In this document: one piece after another, positions 1-13,096 of the stretch | Position numbering within the stretch: position 1 is the first letter of the stretch | Layout: each line of letters starts with the position of its first letter | DNA from: Phycomyces nitens | Taxonomy: Eukaryota; Mucoromycota; Mucoromycetes; Mucorales; Phycomycetaceae | Length of the DNA: 64,000 nucleotides | Assembly (NCBI GenBank): GCA_022702545.1 | Contig: JAHRBC010000002.1 | Span: 2,232,001 to 2,296,000, forward strand | Direction: 5' to 3' | Notes under the pieces: model-generated | What the model was told of the DNA's origin: nothing | What the model saw: the letters and a program-made list of their open reading frames with translations, nothing else | Databases searched by the model: none | Made by a program: the position numbers and the translations under genes

Positions 1-2187
1 GCCAAAAACAATAAGATGATGAGATCATTTAGGATCTCCTCTAACGATTGATATCAAAGAACCGTGCGTATATGTATATATATATTCAGAAATCAGCTCT
101 GAAAAGTCAATGGTATGGCCATTTCATCTAGAATATGTTGATATGAGTTCCTGCAATAATACCCCTTGCTACTTATTTATAGTATATAAAACCTAGATTT
201 CTATAATCGTTCTCTATTAATGGAAGTATTCTATGCATTAATTTGAGTTGAAAAGGTTATAATCAAACACACGCTATGAATAGACGACAAACTCAAAGGG
301 AGATCCTCTTGGTTTTTTTTAATACTCTAAAACGCCCAATTGTTTATATATATATATTAATATGTATTCCAAATAGCTCGTTGGAATGTGGCACTTTATT
401 ATTTTGACATGAATCATTACATTAGAATGCTTGACATTAAAGGACAATCTGGCCAATACACTATTCGAATATCAAGGATACTTTAAGAAAGTCTCGCTTT
501 GGTTGGCAATGATATTCCTATATCGTTTTTAGAGTCTAAAGACTGCATATCTAAAAAGATCTGACACTTTGTGATAAGCCCAAGTAGCTTGTTTGCTTAG
601 TACTTGTGCACTAATGAAAGACAACAGACAAATGGAGAATAATATCCAATGAGAATGTGTCGAGGCTGTATAGATTCAGTGATTGAAAAAGGTCTTGATT
701 CCAAGGCTAGTCTGAGCCCCACAACATTATATTTGTCAAGAATTCAAAATGGTGATGGGGTTGCAAAGCATGCGTTTAGGTGTACTTGGCATTCCGTGAG
801 TGAAATGTGCTAGTAATACTTTCCTATTAACACTCAATATCTCAAAATGCTGCTTTAGTGAAATACGGGTCAAATATGTATTATTATTATTATTATTATT
901 GGAAAAAGTGTAGATTAATTATCGACCAAGGTACAATTTTTCTTTGATCTGGCACTATGTAGAGAAATATTAGTAAAAGCAACGAGGGATGCATCTGGAA
1001 CAAGTTTATCTTATGCAATCTGACAAAAATAAAGGATCCCACATGAATCTCTGCTCACAGGTCAAGAATCTATTTAGGGTTGAATGATAGATAGCTAGTG
1101 TGCATTTCTGATATATTGTGCTGCTTGTAATTTATCAGTGATTCGAGATAGAAAATCACTTCTGAATCAGTATCATCACAAATAAGCAGTGTTTCAAATA
1201 AAACAAATTTCAGTTTTAATGGAATTGGAGAAGATGAATGCATTGATGATAAAATAATAATGCAAGCTTCATTCGATAGGCAACATTAGAAGCAATTGTA
1301 ACCATTATGTGCAGTTTATATTCTCTAATCGATCGCTTCTATCGAAATAGATATTCATATCTTTATACACCCTGGCAAACAAGATAAAATAAATAGATTT
1401 ATTCTTTGAAAGTCTGGAACTATATACTCTGCCCTCAGGGCCTACGCCTTTCTTTAACCCAAATGTCGTGACCTTAAGGATCTGATTAGTGGGCTTGAAA
1501 GAAGCTCAATCATTGTTTCCCAGAACGGTTTCTGTGCCTAATGATTTGAGTTTTTTTTTTTAAAAAAATATATACAAATAATTTGAATTTTGTGTTCATC
1601 TATTGAAATTGTAAGGATAAATGAAATATACCTTAATTCTTTTTTGTTTGGCTTTACTCCTAGCAATATCTATCCTCGGTGCCTTTGATGTTCTCTACTG
1701 CACACATCGTCATCAGGAGCATGGCCTAGGGGAATCATGACAATAGCACGCATTAGATCTTGGAAAAAGGGTAGGGAGATTGGGAGCTTGGCAAGCAAAA
1801 AGACGATTTCTGTGAAACTGTTTTATGGATATCCAAACGCTAAGAATACAAACAAAAAAGGCGTTTTTGTGTATATCTTTTTTGTTTTTCTTGGGTGAGA
1901 ATTTCAATCATTTCTGGACACTTATAGTTTAGACCACAGTGTATCTTGTTCTATTCAACGCAGGGCTCACGATTTTATTTTTGTAGCACAAAAAGACCAC
2001 CTTTGGGCCAGACACGGGGCGGACAGCAATGCTCCGGCGATCTATACATTCTAATTCGCCTAACAAAACGGACTGCTCTCCAGCGTCCCTTTACTCCCTG
2101 ACATACCTTCCAAGTGCCTTTAAAACCTCCCTGCCGTCTTCATTTTCTTTGCACCTTTCTCACTCAAACCTCCATTCAATCCCGACC
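1..2187. other. AT-rich stretch without a recognisable gene
   Basis: No open frame here has recognisable protein features. A short TTA microsatellite lies near 883-900. The last ~150 bases are pyrimidine-rich, as in the promoter leaders of other genes in the window, and probably belong to the small gene that follows. Confidence 0.5.
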
Positions 2188-2382
2188 ATGCTTGACTTGC
2201 TCACTACACCCTATAGCTACTTCCAAGCAGAAATGGTGTATTCTATCGCCAGAGCCTCAAAGGTCTGCGCCGTTGCGCTCCTTGTGCCAGCCACCATAGT
2301 GCTCCTGACAGACTTTTGCATATATGGTTATCGCCAAGCTATTCAAGTTATCCACACCCAGCGCAAACTGAAGAACCTATAA
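2188..2382 (+). CDS. Small single-pass membrane protein, unknown function
   Basis: A 64-residue frame. I chose the ATG at 2188 because it sits in a good context (cccgaccATG) after a CT-rich leader typical of fungal promoters, and because the longer in-frame extension upstream is low-complexity Ser/Leu/Pro like a translated leader. Residues ~26-46 form one hydrophobic segment (VCAVALLVPATIVLLTDFCI), followed by a basic tail (HTQRKLKNL), so a tail-facing-cytosol membrane protein is plausible. It converges with the methyltransferase gene; the two stop codons are 127 bp apart. I do not recognise the family. It could be a chance frame; transcript data or conservation in relatives would settle it. 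Confidence 0.45.
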   Translation: MLDLLTTPYSYFQAEMVYSIARASKVCAVALLVPATIVLLTDFCIYGYRQAIQVIHTQRKLKNL

Positions 2383-2509
2383 GTCTCAATACGCCACAAC
2401 CACTCTTTTATATATATATATTTCTTGTAAAGCCTATCAACTCATCAAAAAGGTAAGCCAAACATTTTGAATATATTGCCTTTATATTTATATATTTATT
2501 TTGTTTTGT

Positions 2510-3913
2510 TTAGAGCACTCTGTAGAGATGCACTTGTTTAATCTCATCCACCTCGTCTTCGTTCAAATCGTCATGGAACCATCCTCCTTCGTAGTCTAAT
2601 TTTACCTCCTTCACCCATCCCTTCATAAGTTTAGCGGCAGATAAACCAGCTTCTTTAAGCTGCTCTTGTAATGAGGGTAGAGTAACAAGCAAGAGGCCGG
2701 GCTTCTTTATGGTCTCGGACCGAATAAACTTCCAAATATGTTGCTGCACCGGAAGTTCATTGAAAAATTGAAACACATTATTCATAATGACTACATCTGC
2801 CTGTTTGGAGAGCAATTCAGGAACCAGCTGGATATCTTTGTTGATAATCTACACAAATGGGTTAAATGAGTTTTTTGTTGTTGTTGTTTGTTTGTTTTGG
2901 GTCTGACGAGATACAAAAGGAGGATATATCTTGTTGTTGTATTTTTTTTGGTTGGGGTTTCATGAGAGCTTTTTTTTTGTTCGTTTACCTGGATACGGTC
3001 ACCCATTTTGTACTTGTTCACCATGTCCTGCTGCAATTTGCTAAACCATGTGTTGATTTCAACACCAATTAGTTTTCGTGCTCTTGTGAACAAATGGCCC
3101 TAGAATGATTAAATACAATGGTGATCAGCCAAATTTTTTTCTATCAAATCCACTGCCCTTACCGAGTACAGGACCGCGCCTAATCGTGATCCAACATCCA
3201 CAATGACTTTATCCTTGACCTTGTCTGCCAACACAACCTGGTACAGGAATTGTAATTGAAGAACCGATGCAGAATGAGAGATAAAGTCTAAAGAGCAAAC
3301 GATGATTATTAATGTATATGCCCTCTAGCAATACTTACTCAAGGGTGCCACCTTGCGAGATCGGCATTCAAGGCAGTAGTTGCGCGATAGCTGCCCCTTA
3401 TCGCACAGTTCATCAACATCATCCTCTGTAAACAAAAAGCCGTCCACATGGACTGTGTTTTCGTCACTGTAGTCTGCAAACTAATGCCAAACATTCGTCA
3501 CCTTACTGACCCAATTCACACTTTTTCCTATATTCACCTCTTTACTCTTCGGGATCATGGTCTGTTCTTCCGGTGCTTCTGCAGAGATGGGAACCCGAGC
3601 CCGTAAATCCTTGATTATTCTGCCCAGGCGCATCATTTTTATGTCGCTCACAGGCTGGAATTCTCCTTGGCCCTCGGTTTCCATTTCCTCCTCCTCTTCC
3701 TCATGTTCATGGTGTCCATGTACCTGTCCGTGATACTCCTCTATTTCCCCTGGTGTTAGTTATCTAGACAACATTTTCGACATGAACCTAACCCAAAGCA
3801 GATCGGACAAAAGAGTCAAAACTGTGGAACTGTGCGTCATTCAGCTTTGATAGTATGTCGATAAACGCATCCTTGGATGCCTCGACGAGATCAGGTTGAT
3901 TAGATTCCGACAT
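2510..3913 (-). CDS. Class I SAM-dependent methyltransferase-like protein
   Basis: Six exons can be joined without breaking frame: 3913-3793, 3749-3538, 3480-3339, 3287-3163, 3099-2989 and 2848-2510, giving 349 residues. Introns are 43-140 nt and GT-AG; the first has a CTAAC branch site. The N-terminal third is acidic and His-rich (EEEEEE near residue 55). A Cys cluster (NYCLECRSRK, ~150) precedes a Rossmann core. Motif I is DVGSRLGA at ~189-196; a motif II-like GVEIN follows, and a motif IV-like VVIMNNVFQFF lies further on. Substrate unknown. The motif I region resembles DOT1-like and other uncharacterised methyltransferase-like proteins of animals and fungi, but I cannot name an orthologue. 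Retaining the 57-nt second intron would introduce a stop, which supports splicing there. Confidence 0.75.
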
Positions 3914-4349
3914 TATGGTGTAGAACAGTAAAGCAGAAAAATTGGTTCTTGTGTGTTGGACTGGGTGGCTTCCTGTCCACAAGGCGAAGGTCAGTCACGG
4001 CGCTTTGTTACAGAAAATTGACAGTGTCGGTTTCTGTGCATTAAGCATGTTTGTGCCTTGCTGCTTCTTCTTTCTTTTTTTTATAAAAAAAAGGGTATCC
4101 TCAAGACATTTATTGACATACAGAAGCATATTATTCGATCATATCACATAACCACCCCTCAATTTCCCTCTATTTGATCTTTACACCAATCGTGTACAGA
4201 TAAATAGGAGTCTGTCTAGAATGTTATAATTAGTTTTGAAACCATGGTGATATTTACTTTATTTTGTGATGATATTTTCACGTGTGCTTATGAGGATGAA
4301 AGGGATTATGTTATTTACAGGGAGAAAGGAGTAGTTTTGCCCACATGGG
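3914..4349. other. Intergenic region, probable promoter of the methyltransferase gene
   Basis: Lies between the start of the methyltransferase and the stop of the coiled-coil gene, both on the minus strand. It is AT-rich with T-runs near 4075-4090. No distinct motif or further gene is seen. Confidence 0.4.
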
Positions 4350-7300
4350 CTACTTTTCAAGAGCATTGCTAGAATAGTGTTGGAGCATTATCATCGTCTT
4401 TTCTAGCTTTGTTCTCTCGGCTCTCTCTCTAGCCCATGAGATTTCTGTATCCCGTAGCTGTGTCTCAGAGTTCACAAACCAATTGTGTTCCTGCTCAATG
4501 TTCACCTTTAGCTGCTCAACCTGGGCTGTCAATTCCTCAATCTTTCTGTTCAGTTTGGAAATCTCATCAAACTTGATGAGCTTTTCATAACCAAGCATGG
4601 CTTCGGCTCCTTCTGCTCTTTTGATCAGTTCAACCAGTTTTTCTCTCATCGATGCATTCTCCTCCTCTACATCCTTTCTTTGCTGTGCCGAGATCTGCAA
4701 CTGGCTCATGATAGATCCAACTGTGCCCTCAAGATGTGATATGCGAGCCAGTCGCTCCTCGATGACCATATTGGACTTTGTAAGCTCCTGGTTCTCTTTC
4801 TCCAACAGTCCAATCTGCTCCAGACTCTCCTCAAGGCGGGAAAAGGTATCATCCAATCGCTGCAAGACATCGCCATGTTCTTGTCGTAGTTTCTCGATTT
4901 CTGCCGTCTTTTTGGCAATCAAGCATTGACTATCGCTCAATTGGTGATCTCTTCTCAAGATCCTCGCCTCCAAATCCTCGACCTTTTCGACAAGAGCCCC
5001 ATGGGTATCTGCATGCTCATTAAATGCAAGCTTGGCTTCATTGAGGGATTTCTCCATTTGTCTTAGTCTCTGATCCTTCTTTTCATAAATATCGTGCATT
5101 TCAGAGTGCTTTTTCTCAAGGGTAGATAATTCATTGATTCTTTGGACAAGGCGGGAACGTTCTTCTTCAAACTTTGCAAAAGAATCGGTGGTATTTGCAA
5201 TAGCATTCTCCAGCCCATCAATCTTGTGCTCTCGATCCTGCAATTTCTGCTTGGCTTCTGAACAAAACTCTTCGTACTCGGCCAACTTGGCATCCTGTTG
5301 AGCAATACGTGCGTCCAGAGTTTTAATGTGTGCAGCGGCTTCTTCCAATCCATATCCACACTTTGCCAATCTGTCTGACAATACTGCCTCTTTCTGGCTC
5401 TTGTTGGATGTCTGTTGGCGGAGGTCATTAATTATCCTATCCTTTTCATGAATTCTGTTTTGAAAATCAATCGTGAAATTCTTGAGTTCATCTGCCTTGG
5501 TTCTCAGGATTCCAAGTTCGTTCCTTAGGCCAGTTATGGTAGCATTCTCGGCCTTGATATCTTTTATTGAGGCCTGGAGTTTCTTAAACGACTCGTCCTT
5601 TGCATATAGTTCTTTGACAAGTTTATCGTTTTCAACCTTTAGGTTTGAATATTGCTCAGTTGCCCATTTCGCTTCTCCCAAAAGTTTATCTCTCTGTACC
5701 CCATCCTCCATCTCATAATGTTCGTGATCAGATATCTGCTTCCGTAAATCCTTGATAAGCATGTTTTTGTCATTCAGATTGCGTTCCAATTTATCGTTGT
5801 GCATTTTTAGTTTTTCCATCTCATTCTCAATATGATTGATCTCTTCGTCAATATGTTGTCTTTGTTGGTTCTCTAGTGATATCTTTTCCAAGTATCTGTT
5901 TAGCTCTTGGATTTCTTCCCTTTGCTCATGGATTGTCTTCATGAGTTCGGCCTTGCTTTCAGTCTCTTGGCCAAGTTTTTTCAATAGTTCGTGATATTTG
6001 GCAATATGTGCATCTCTTTCGTCTCGGCTCTTCTTTTCATTTCTCTGTATTTCATCTCGGGAAGCATTCAGACTCTTTTTCAAATTATCGATCATTTGTT
6101 CTTGTTGTTCAATCTTTTTCTCCAATTGACTGTCTTGCATGGACCGATCATCTGCTACTTGCAACTCTTTTTTCAAGGAATTGATTTGTTCTGTGTGCCA
6201 GTCAAGGTCTTGTTCAAGCTGATTTACATACTCGACTTGCTTTTCAATGTATGCCAAATAATCGCCGAGACTTATAGTTTGGCTTCCTTGCCCTTGTTCA
6301 AGTCTTTCTGCAAAATTTTGGTCGATATTCTTGTTGCGACTAATCTTGGCTAGAGAACTGATAAATTCTGAAATATTTTGATTTTTTTGACGTAGATCCA
6401 TTTCAAGTCGATTAATCTGCAGATACTTGTCATTGTTGTCTCGCTTGACATTCGAGAGTTCTCCCAAGAGTGACTCAATGTTGTGTTTTTTATCATCAAT
6501 ATCTTTTTCCAGTTGTCTCTTGGCTGTATTCACGGACTCGGCAGAAGCTAGGGAAGCCTGCAAATCACTAATCTCCTTTGCCTTTTTTTCCAATTCTTTC
6601 TCGAGCTCGCCTTGTCGTCGCGAACTCTCTTCGCAATCTCTCTTGGCTCCCTCTAATTGACCTTGTAAATAATCAACAGTGGTATTCTTGTTATCAATTT
6701 CGGCATTCAACTGATCTGCAAGCTCGCTGTCTATCATAATGGACTCTATCTGTGTGTGTAAGCTGGTAATTTCCTTATTTGCAGTCTCAATCTCATCCTC
6801 AAGCTTTTCTTCATATCTAGATTTTTCTTCGTTGTCTTCTCTGAGAGCACCAATTTCTTCCTCCAAATCTCTGATCTTCTGCTCCATTGTGATCAAATTC
6901 TCCTGCGCCCAAGCACTATGAGCATTATCATCAACTGCAGCCTTTAACTCTTCTTGCAAATCCTGAATCTCATCATTCTTTTGTTGGAGTTCAGTCTCTA
7001 GCAAATTCTTTTCCATGACCTCTTCTTTTGCGTGTTGTAAATCGGTTTGGAGTTTATCAATCTCTGCTTCCATATCTTCAACCTTTTTCTCGAGTTCGGT
7101 TTTGATTGCTTCCAAATCCATTTGGGCGTCAAGTTTGGCTTTTAGGTCTTGGATATCCTTGTTCTTTTTTTCAAGTTGGTCTTCAAGTTGAATCTTGTCT
7201 TCAAAGACAGAGTCTGTATCTTTTAGGGTATTTTCGAGTCGTTTGACCTCTTCTGTACTTGCTCTTAGAGCAGAACTTTCTTTTTCTTTTGATTGAACCA

Positions 7301-8526
7301 AGATCTTGATCTCGTCGACCTTTGCTGACAGTTCTTTGGTTAGATGAACATTAGAGGTTTCGATTGTCTTCATTGCTCCCAAATGTTCATGTAATTCTGC
7401 GATTTTTGCATCCTTTTCCTTGAGAGTCTCTTGAAGATCACTGACTGATTTCAACAGATCTTCAATATGAGTATCCTTTGCTAAAATAACTTCGTCCATT
7501 GTAGTGTTGATATCATTAATATCTCGCTCGAGCTGATTAATCTTGTCGTCTTTTTCGCGCAAAGATTCGGTCATGATCATATTGTCTTTTTTCAGTTGTT
7601 CTGCAGTTTCTGATTGCTGTTTCATGTCTCCCATAATCTTCAATAGTTGTTCAGCCTCGCTTTCTTTTTGAGCCAACTCATCCTTCAATTCTTCATTCTC
7701 TTCGTCCAGAGTCCTGGTTGATTGACTAACATCCTCTAGGTCAATCTGCAGACTTTCCAATTCCTCTTTTTGCCGTTCGATTTCTGTGCGAGCCTTTAAG
7801 AGTTGATCATCAGAATCTTTTGCCCTCGATCTATATTCTGCAATTTCGGCACGCTGCAGGTCAGACAGCTTTTTGTAGTATGCCACATCTGCTGTGATTT
7901 CCTTTGAACCGATAGACTCTTGCTCATCCCACCATGACCGCTGAGTCGTATTGTCTTTTTCTTCAGGGTTTGTGGCAGCTGCCTGCTTTTCTTTCAACTG
8001 CTCAATCGTGTCGACCAAAACCTTGATTTGAACTGAATGGGCAGTCTTGAGATCTTTGATTTTGTTGCGGAGTGAATCGCGTTCCAAGGCATATCGTGAT
8101 GCTCGTTCATTTGCTTCCTGGCCCTCTGCCAGGATCTCGCTCACTTGGGCAAATGCTTCCGAAAAGTCATCCTCGTCCTGTAGGAATGATAGTGCTGGCG
8201 ATTCGGCTATTGATCGATTGTTAATTACACTTTTCTTCTTCTTGGTTTGATTTGGTTTGATTTGGTTTGGACTTAAAGAAAAATATTTTTTTTTGGTTTG
8301 AATGTATTACCCACTGGTGCGGGAGTGACCACACGGGGCTTCTTTAGGAACGAGAGTCTCATTGAATCCGACCTTCGTTTTAGACGCGAATTGTTTGGAT
8401 GGCTTGATTGGCCTGAGATGAATTAATATCATTTCATTATTTTCATTTTTTGAGGATTTAATAAAATCAAGGGGGTCAAGGTTTGTGCATCTCAACTTTA
8501 CCAAGATTATTAAATGTCTTGTTCAT
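4350..8526 (-). CDS. Large coiled-coil protein
   Basis: Three exons fit: 8526-8502 (25 nt with the ATG), 8412-8315, and the main exon 8240-4350, joining in frame to about 1,337 residues. The second donor is GTGGGT and its acceptor is the less usual AAG. The N terminus is basic and Ser/Pro-rich (SRLKRRSDSMRLSFLKKPRV), a style seen in proteins bound to microtubules or phosphorylated by mitotic kinases. After ~90 residues almost everything is Glu/Lys/Gln/Leu heptad coiled coil, with short breaks such as the Trp pair in TTQRSWWDEQE. No ATPase, kinase, GRIP or CM1 motif is visible. A spindle-pole, nuclear-pore or Golgi tether would fit; this is inference from shape only. Confidence 0.8.
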
Positions 8527-9407
8527 CTTGCATGCCCGTTTTTACAAGTTATTATATATTGATGTAAGAATGTAGAGTAACAAAAAAAGGCTCAAGATGT
8601 ACTCGAATGCTCAATTCGGACTTGCAAAACACACACACACACTTGGATGCATTTGATGACATGTAATATTTCAAAATGTAAAAAAATAAAAAAAAGATAT
8701 CGAGCCAGGATGGGATGTTTTTATTTATTTATTTTGTTATTCGTTGATTGACCTTTAGTACCCCTGGATGTAAGCGTCAAAAGGCCTGCAAGACATGTGG
8801 TTAGTATGCCATTTTTTGTTATTAAAAAAATAAAACAAAAAAAGATATTTTGTAAATATTGAATTTTGTACATAAAGGCACCAGGATCAACGACCTGTCC
8901 ATTTGTTTTTTATAAAAAAGGTTTATTTATTTTCGAGTACTCGAGTACATGCGTGTAAAAGTTGACAGGTATTATGAAATGCAAGCCTTTAATAAAAAAT
9001 CAATATTTCATGGTCTTTGTGCTTTAACTCGACTATGGATCTCGCAAAAATAATATGAAATTAAATGGGTGTTTGGTTTCTGATTGGACGCTTTATAACT
9101 TTTGAACCATTTGAATCCAAAAACAAATATGTATATCAATTGGAATATCATTTGTACTTGTTCTGTGAATACCTCAATGTACAATATATAATTATATCCA
9201 ACCATAGATAAAACTAGAGCTGTAGATTTTATATCATTTATCCCCAAAATCCACAGGATTCTGTAATAAATACTAGCAAAATATCATTTATTAACCTTAA
9301 CAAACTCCTCGCACCAGACTCCAAGTTAATCCAAACCTCTTTTTATTTATTTATTCTTCTTTATTATTATTAAAAATTGATATTTACAATGCTTAAGCCC
9401 CCCTCCA
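8527..9407. other. Intergenic, AT-rich
   Basis: No gene seen. It carries T/A runs, a short CA microsatellite near 8630-8641, and presumably the promoter of the coiled-coil gene and the 3' end of the GTPase gene. Confidence 0.4.
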
Positions 9408-10258
9408 TCAACGATAAACAGGAGGCCTGCTAAGTTTGTTCCGCTGTAACCGGACCACGAGCCAGTCAATGGCATCCTTGACACCATTACTAAACAACCA
9501 GCTGTTTAATCACAAGTAACCAAACCCCACCACCAATATCGATTTACCCTTCTAATGCACTGACAGGCAAAACTCTAGAATCTCTGGCTCCAAGCTTGAC
9601 CGCAATCTTGTTAAAGACTTCCTTGATGTCCTCTACTCTTAATGCACCAGACAAATCTTGTTTGTTGGCCAGCATCAGGATCGGCACTCCTTCTACACGG
9701 TCATTTGTAATCATTTTTTCTAAAAATAAAAAATAAGTAAGTATTGGTGGTTCCATGCGCAAAGCAACTCACCAAATGTGTCCTTGCACTCTTCTAGTCT
9801 CTTCTTGTCAGTAGAGTCTACAACAAACACAATCGCATGGCATTCGGCATAGTATCTCTCCCAAATGGACTGCAGATCACGTTGACCACCAAGATCCCAA
9901 AAGTTAATCCTTGCCGACTTGATGTCCACTCTACCAACTGATCGGTTGATGAGCCAAACTTTTGTTCTGTTTTCTTTCTGTTTTCTGGATCACCAAAAAA
10001 ACAAAAAACTCATCCTTTACACACTATTGAGTCCTACTGTGGGCGCAATTTTCTCTGGAGCAAGACCAGGCACACCCATAAACACTGATTTTATGCGTTC
10101 TAACAGAGTCTGATGATTGTGGATGAGCTACAGAAGCTGCCATTAGACAATGAGATTGTTTGTACCGTTTTGCCAGCATTGTCAAGACCAATGATGAGTA
10201 CGTAATACTCTTCTTTGCTCGTAACGTAATTGTATAGTCCACTCAGTAATGTATACAT
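9408..10258 (-). CDS. ARFRP1: ARF-related small GTPase, ARFRP1/Arl3 type
   Basis: Five exons spell a ~204-residue ARF-family GTPase. The start MYTLLSGLYNYV matches the opening of animal ARFRP1. The P-loop GLDNAGKT is at ~24-31, the switch I Thr in TVGLNIGRVDI, switch II WDLGGQRDLQS, then NKQD for guanine specificity and SALEG. A 43-nt intron follows the P-loop, and another (donor GTGTGT) splits the LNI of switch I. There is no N-terminal Gly2, so it is not myristoylated; family members (yeast Arl3) are N-terminally acetylated and act at the trans-Golgi upstream of Arl1 and GRIP golgins. The family call is secure from sequence; the Golgi role is family knowledge. Confidence 0.92.
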
Positions 10259-10734
10259 GATCAACTAGGATTCTTGCTTTCTAGCAAAAAGTGCCTAGTG
10301 GGCATGGTAATTCATACTCCGACATGCTGAACTTGATTTTCTTTTTTGTCTTTTGTTTGAATTTTGTCATGTGTATATAGCAAATGAAGGGCTTTGTAAC
10401 ATGTTTGGTAAATCTGACGGTATAAGCAAGTGCAAAAGGGTGCTGAGTTTGATGAATAAATTGCGGAAAATATATTATGCAAACTCTGGATTTCTTGGAC
10501 ACCAATTTACTGGTTTTCTCAAGGCTCATTGTTATATTAATTCGTGGGCCCCCAGAGCTCATTATTTATTGAATAGAAATACAAGCACCAAGGGTTTTGG
10601 TGATAAAAGGATATAGATAGTCGACGTTTTCAATATATAAACTTGACCACCTTGCAAGAGGATTATAAGCCTAGTCATCTGAACAAGAGCAAGGTCAAAT
10701 TAATAAAGCTATAAACAAAGTTATGTCAAGACCC
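10259..10734. other. Intergenic region upstream of the GTPase gene
   Basis: No gene seen; presumably holds the GTPase promoter. Confidence 0.35.
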
Positions 10735-11345
10735 AAAGAGGAGAATGACTAAACAGGCAATAAAAGACATGGTGCACATTCTCCTGACCAGAAAGTGGTT
10801 TTTTTTTTTTTTTTTTTTTTTTTGGTACTTGTGAGTAAAAGTGCATAGGTCGACAAGAATGGCCAGCGTTTGGTGCAGCAAAGCATACTTGCCAGCAATG
10901 GACCAGAGTATTAAAAGGCAAACCAGAATGGAGCGTATCTGACAAGCATAAATATCTTTGCTTGAATGAATTCAAGCAGAACCCTAGGCGTGCTATGGTC
11001 AAAAAGTCAACAGTGGTTTGGGAACCTTGGGGTTGAAAGAACCTATTGGGTCTTTATGAGCACTGGATGCTCATTGTCATTCAACAACTACTTGAAAGAT
11101 ATTGAGTCAAGGTTCGCCAGAGACTAAAGTGGGTAGAACGTTGGACAATGACAGATATGGATTATCTCTCCAATTGTGTTTCTGTCGATAAAAGTGGGCA
11201 AAATATAAACATGCGTCTACCTTTAGCTTGGTCTGCAGTTGACACACCAGCAATGGTAACAATTGTTTTTTTTTTGTTAATGAAACCTTTTCAACACTGG
11301 GCGCCATCTGTGCTACAAAGGGTAGTTGATATTGAGTGCAAGTAA
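10735..11345 (+). pseudogene. Decayed IS630/Tc1-like DDE transposase
   Basis: Frame-broken pieces read as a fungal IS630/Tc1-type transposase: a segment AAKHTCQQWTRVLKGKPEW near 10,880-10,930, then LKWVERWTMTDMDYLSNC at ~11,125-11,175, then the first catalytic-Asp region VDKSGQNINMRLPLAWSA and TPAMVTI. In intact relatives that region reads D-E-S/A-G-F-N-I-N-M before a conserved Trp; here the Glu and Phe are altered. A run of ~24 T lies inside at 10,799-10,823. There are many stops and shifts, so it is inactive. An AAT microsatellite (11,343-11,366) abuts the end. Confidence 0.6.
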
Positions 11346-11366
11346 TAATAATAATAATAATAATAA

Positions 11367-12794
11367 AAGAAACCCTAAACAACATAACAATCCAAAGCAG
11401 AAACAGAACAAAAGCAGACACTAAATCCCAAAAGATCATAGTACCACGACAGGACACTATTGGAGTCTTACAAGGCAAACTTTGAATGAAATAAACAGAA
11501 ACTCTCAAACAAAAAACAAAAAAAAAGTTTCTTTTTTATTATTATTGTTATAGATAATGGGTATATCTCTACGTACAATGACATTTATAAAGTGATCACG
11601 TTTGGAGACTATATGTTTGTTCTCCCTATTTTCCCAAACTTAATTCTATCAAATGGGTTGGGTACATAAAGAACAACCCAAAGTGTAGTTGTTTTGCGAT
11701 TAGTAATCATCTGGATAATAAAAGATACAAAGCATTTAATTCAATTCTTGGTCATTATTATTGAGCATTCAGTAAATACATCTTGCCAATGGGTGAAAAT
11801 CAAGCCCATTTGAATATATGTTTTTTCTTGTTAAGCATACAAGATATAAAACAAGAAATATTGTATACTTTATCATCATATAACAACTAGAATCCTTGGA
11901 TATTATTATAAGCAAGGGACAATTATAGAGGGAAACACGCTGTTTATCTTTTTATTTTTTCTTTTCATTCGACACTTTTACACCAACATTGATTATATTG
12001 TTTAATAATAATACATGTATATTTTCTATTTCTATTTCTAAACCACAATAATAAACTCTACATTTTTCAGCATCTTTATCTAATCAAATATCCACAGCCT
12101 GACAAAAAAAAGACAAGCACTTGTTCCTTTTAAAGGCCAACAAGGAGTATAACTGTTGGGTCATTCATTCTATATTACCGAGAAACCAATACTTTATTTA
12201 ATTTAAAGGCGTGTAGATATATATGTGTGTGGCTAGTTTGCAACCAATTAAAATAAAAAAAGGGGGAAATTGGGATACCATGATATCCAATTGTCATGTC
12301 ATGGAAATCAACTGATGCTCCAAGAAAGGTTGGTGAGAGAACAATGAGACCTTTGCAAGTAATTATACGACTGAATGAGTTTACTGCATAAAATCAGCTT
12401 AGAATAGCATTAGACACCATAATTGTATCTCTCAAGCGACTTGACTCTGAGTCTTGTATTCCTGGATATCAATCTCGCTGTATTGAAAAAAAAATGCGAA
12501 AAAAAAGGCCAGATTTTAGCCGTCCAAGGAACAGGTGAATTGAACAGACAATTAATCGGATAATGTCATTTGGTCAGCCGAGTCCAAAAAATAATGATAA
12601 TAAAAAAGGGTGTTTGAATGATGACAATAATATAAAACATGTACTCACAAGAGATTATAGGTAGATACAACAGATGAGTTGTGGTCTAAAGAGTGAACCT
12701 GAGCAAGACACTTGCACATTTTATCAAGATTAATAAATTGAAAGCTACATGTGTACACTGTTGGTTATCTGGATTCTACCATTGACTTGAGCCA
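11367..12794. other. Intergenic, AT-rich
   Basis: No gene recognised. It may be the decayed middle of a transposon between the two transposase relics, but I see no protein match. Confidence 0.4.
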
Positions 12795-13096
12795 TTAAAG
12801 AAAAAAGGCATTAAAAGGGACTTTGCTCACAAGACATATAGGGTAATGGCACAAAAGCGGGTTATTCTTGATAGAACAAGACACATCAGAGGCTTTGAGG
12901 ATTGCAAATGTCCTGATCTGAGCCTCATTGGGCACATACGGAGTTGTTTTGAAAACTGGTAAAGTATTTTGTCGACACTTTGGACGTTTTTGGGGATAGG
13001 TCGACAAGACCAATGGGGAGGAGAAAAATTGGACATCAAATATGAAAGAAGATGCCAAGATGTGATTGATGCCCGTGATGGTACACCAAAGTACTA
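12795..13096 (+). pseudogene. C-terminal relic of a Tc1/mariner transposase
   Basis: Two short blocks are diagnostic. CPDLSLIGHIRSCFENW corresponds to the SPDLNPIEHIW region around the second catalytic Asp. The terminal RRCQDVIDARDGTPKY plus stop (TAG 13094) matches the end of the better preserved Tc1 transposase in this window, which finishes KRCQAVIDAKGCPTKY. Stops and shifts separate the blocks. No terminal repeat was found next to it. Confidence 0.6.

Noticed and set aside
11107..11508. 133-codon minus-strand frame
   Set aside because: It is antisense to the decayed transposase and includes a translated AAT repeat (IIIIIII).
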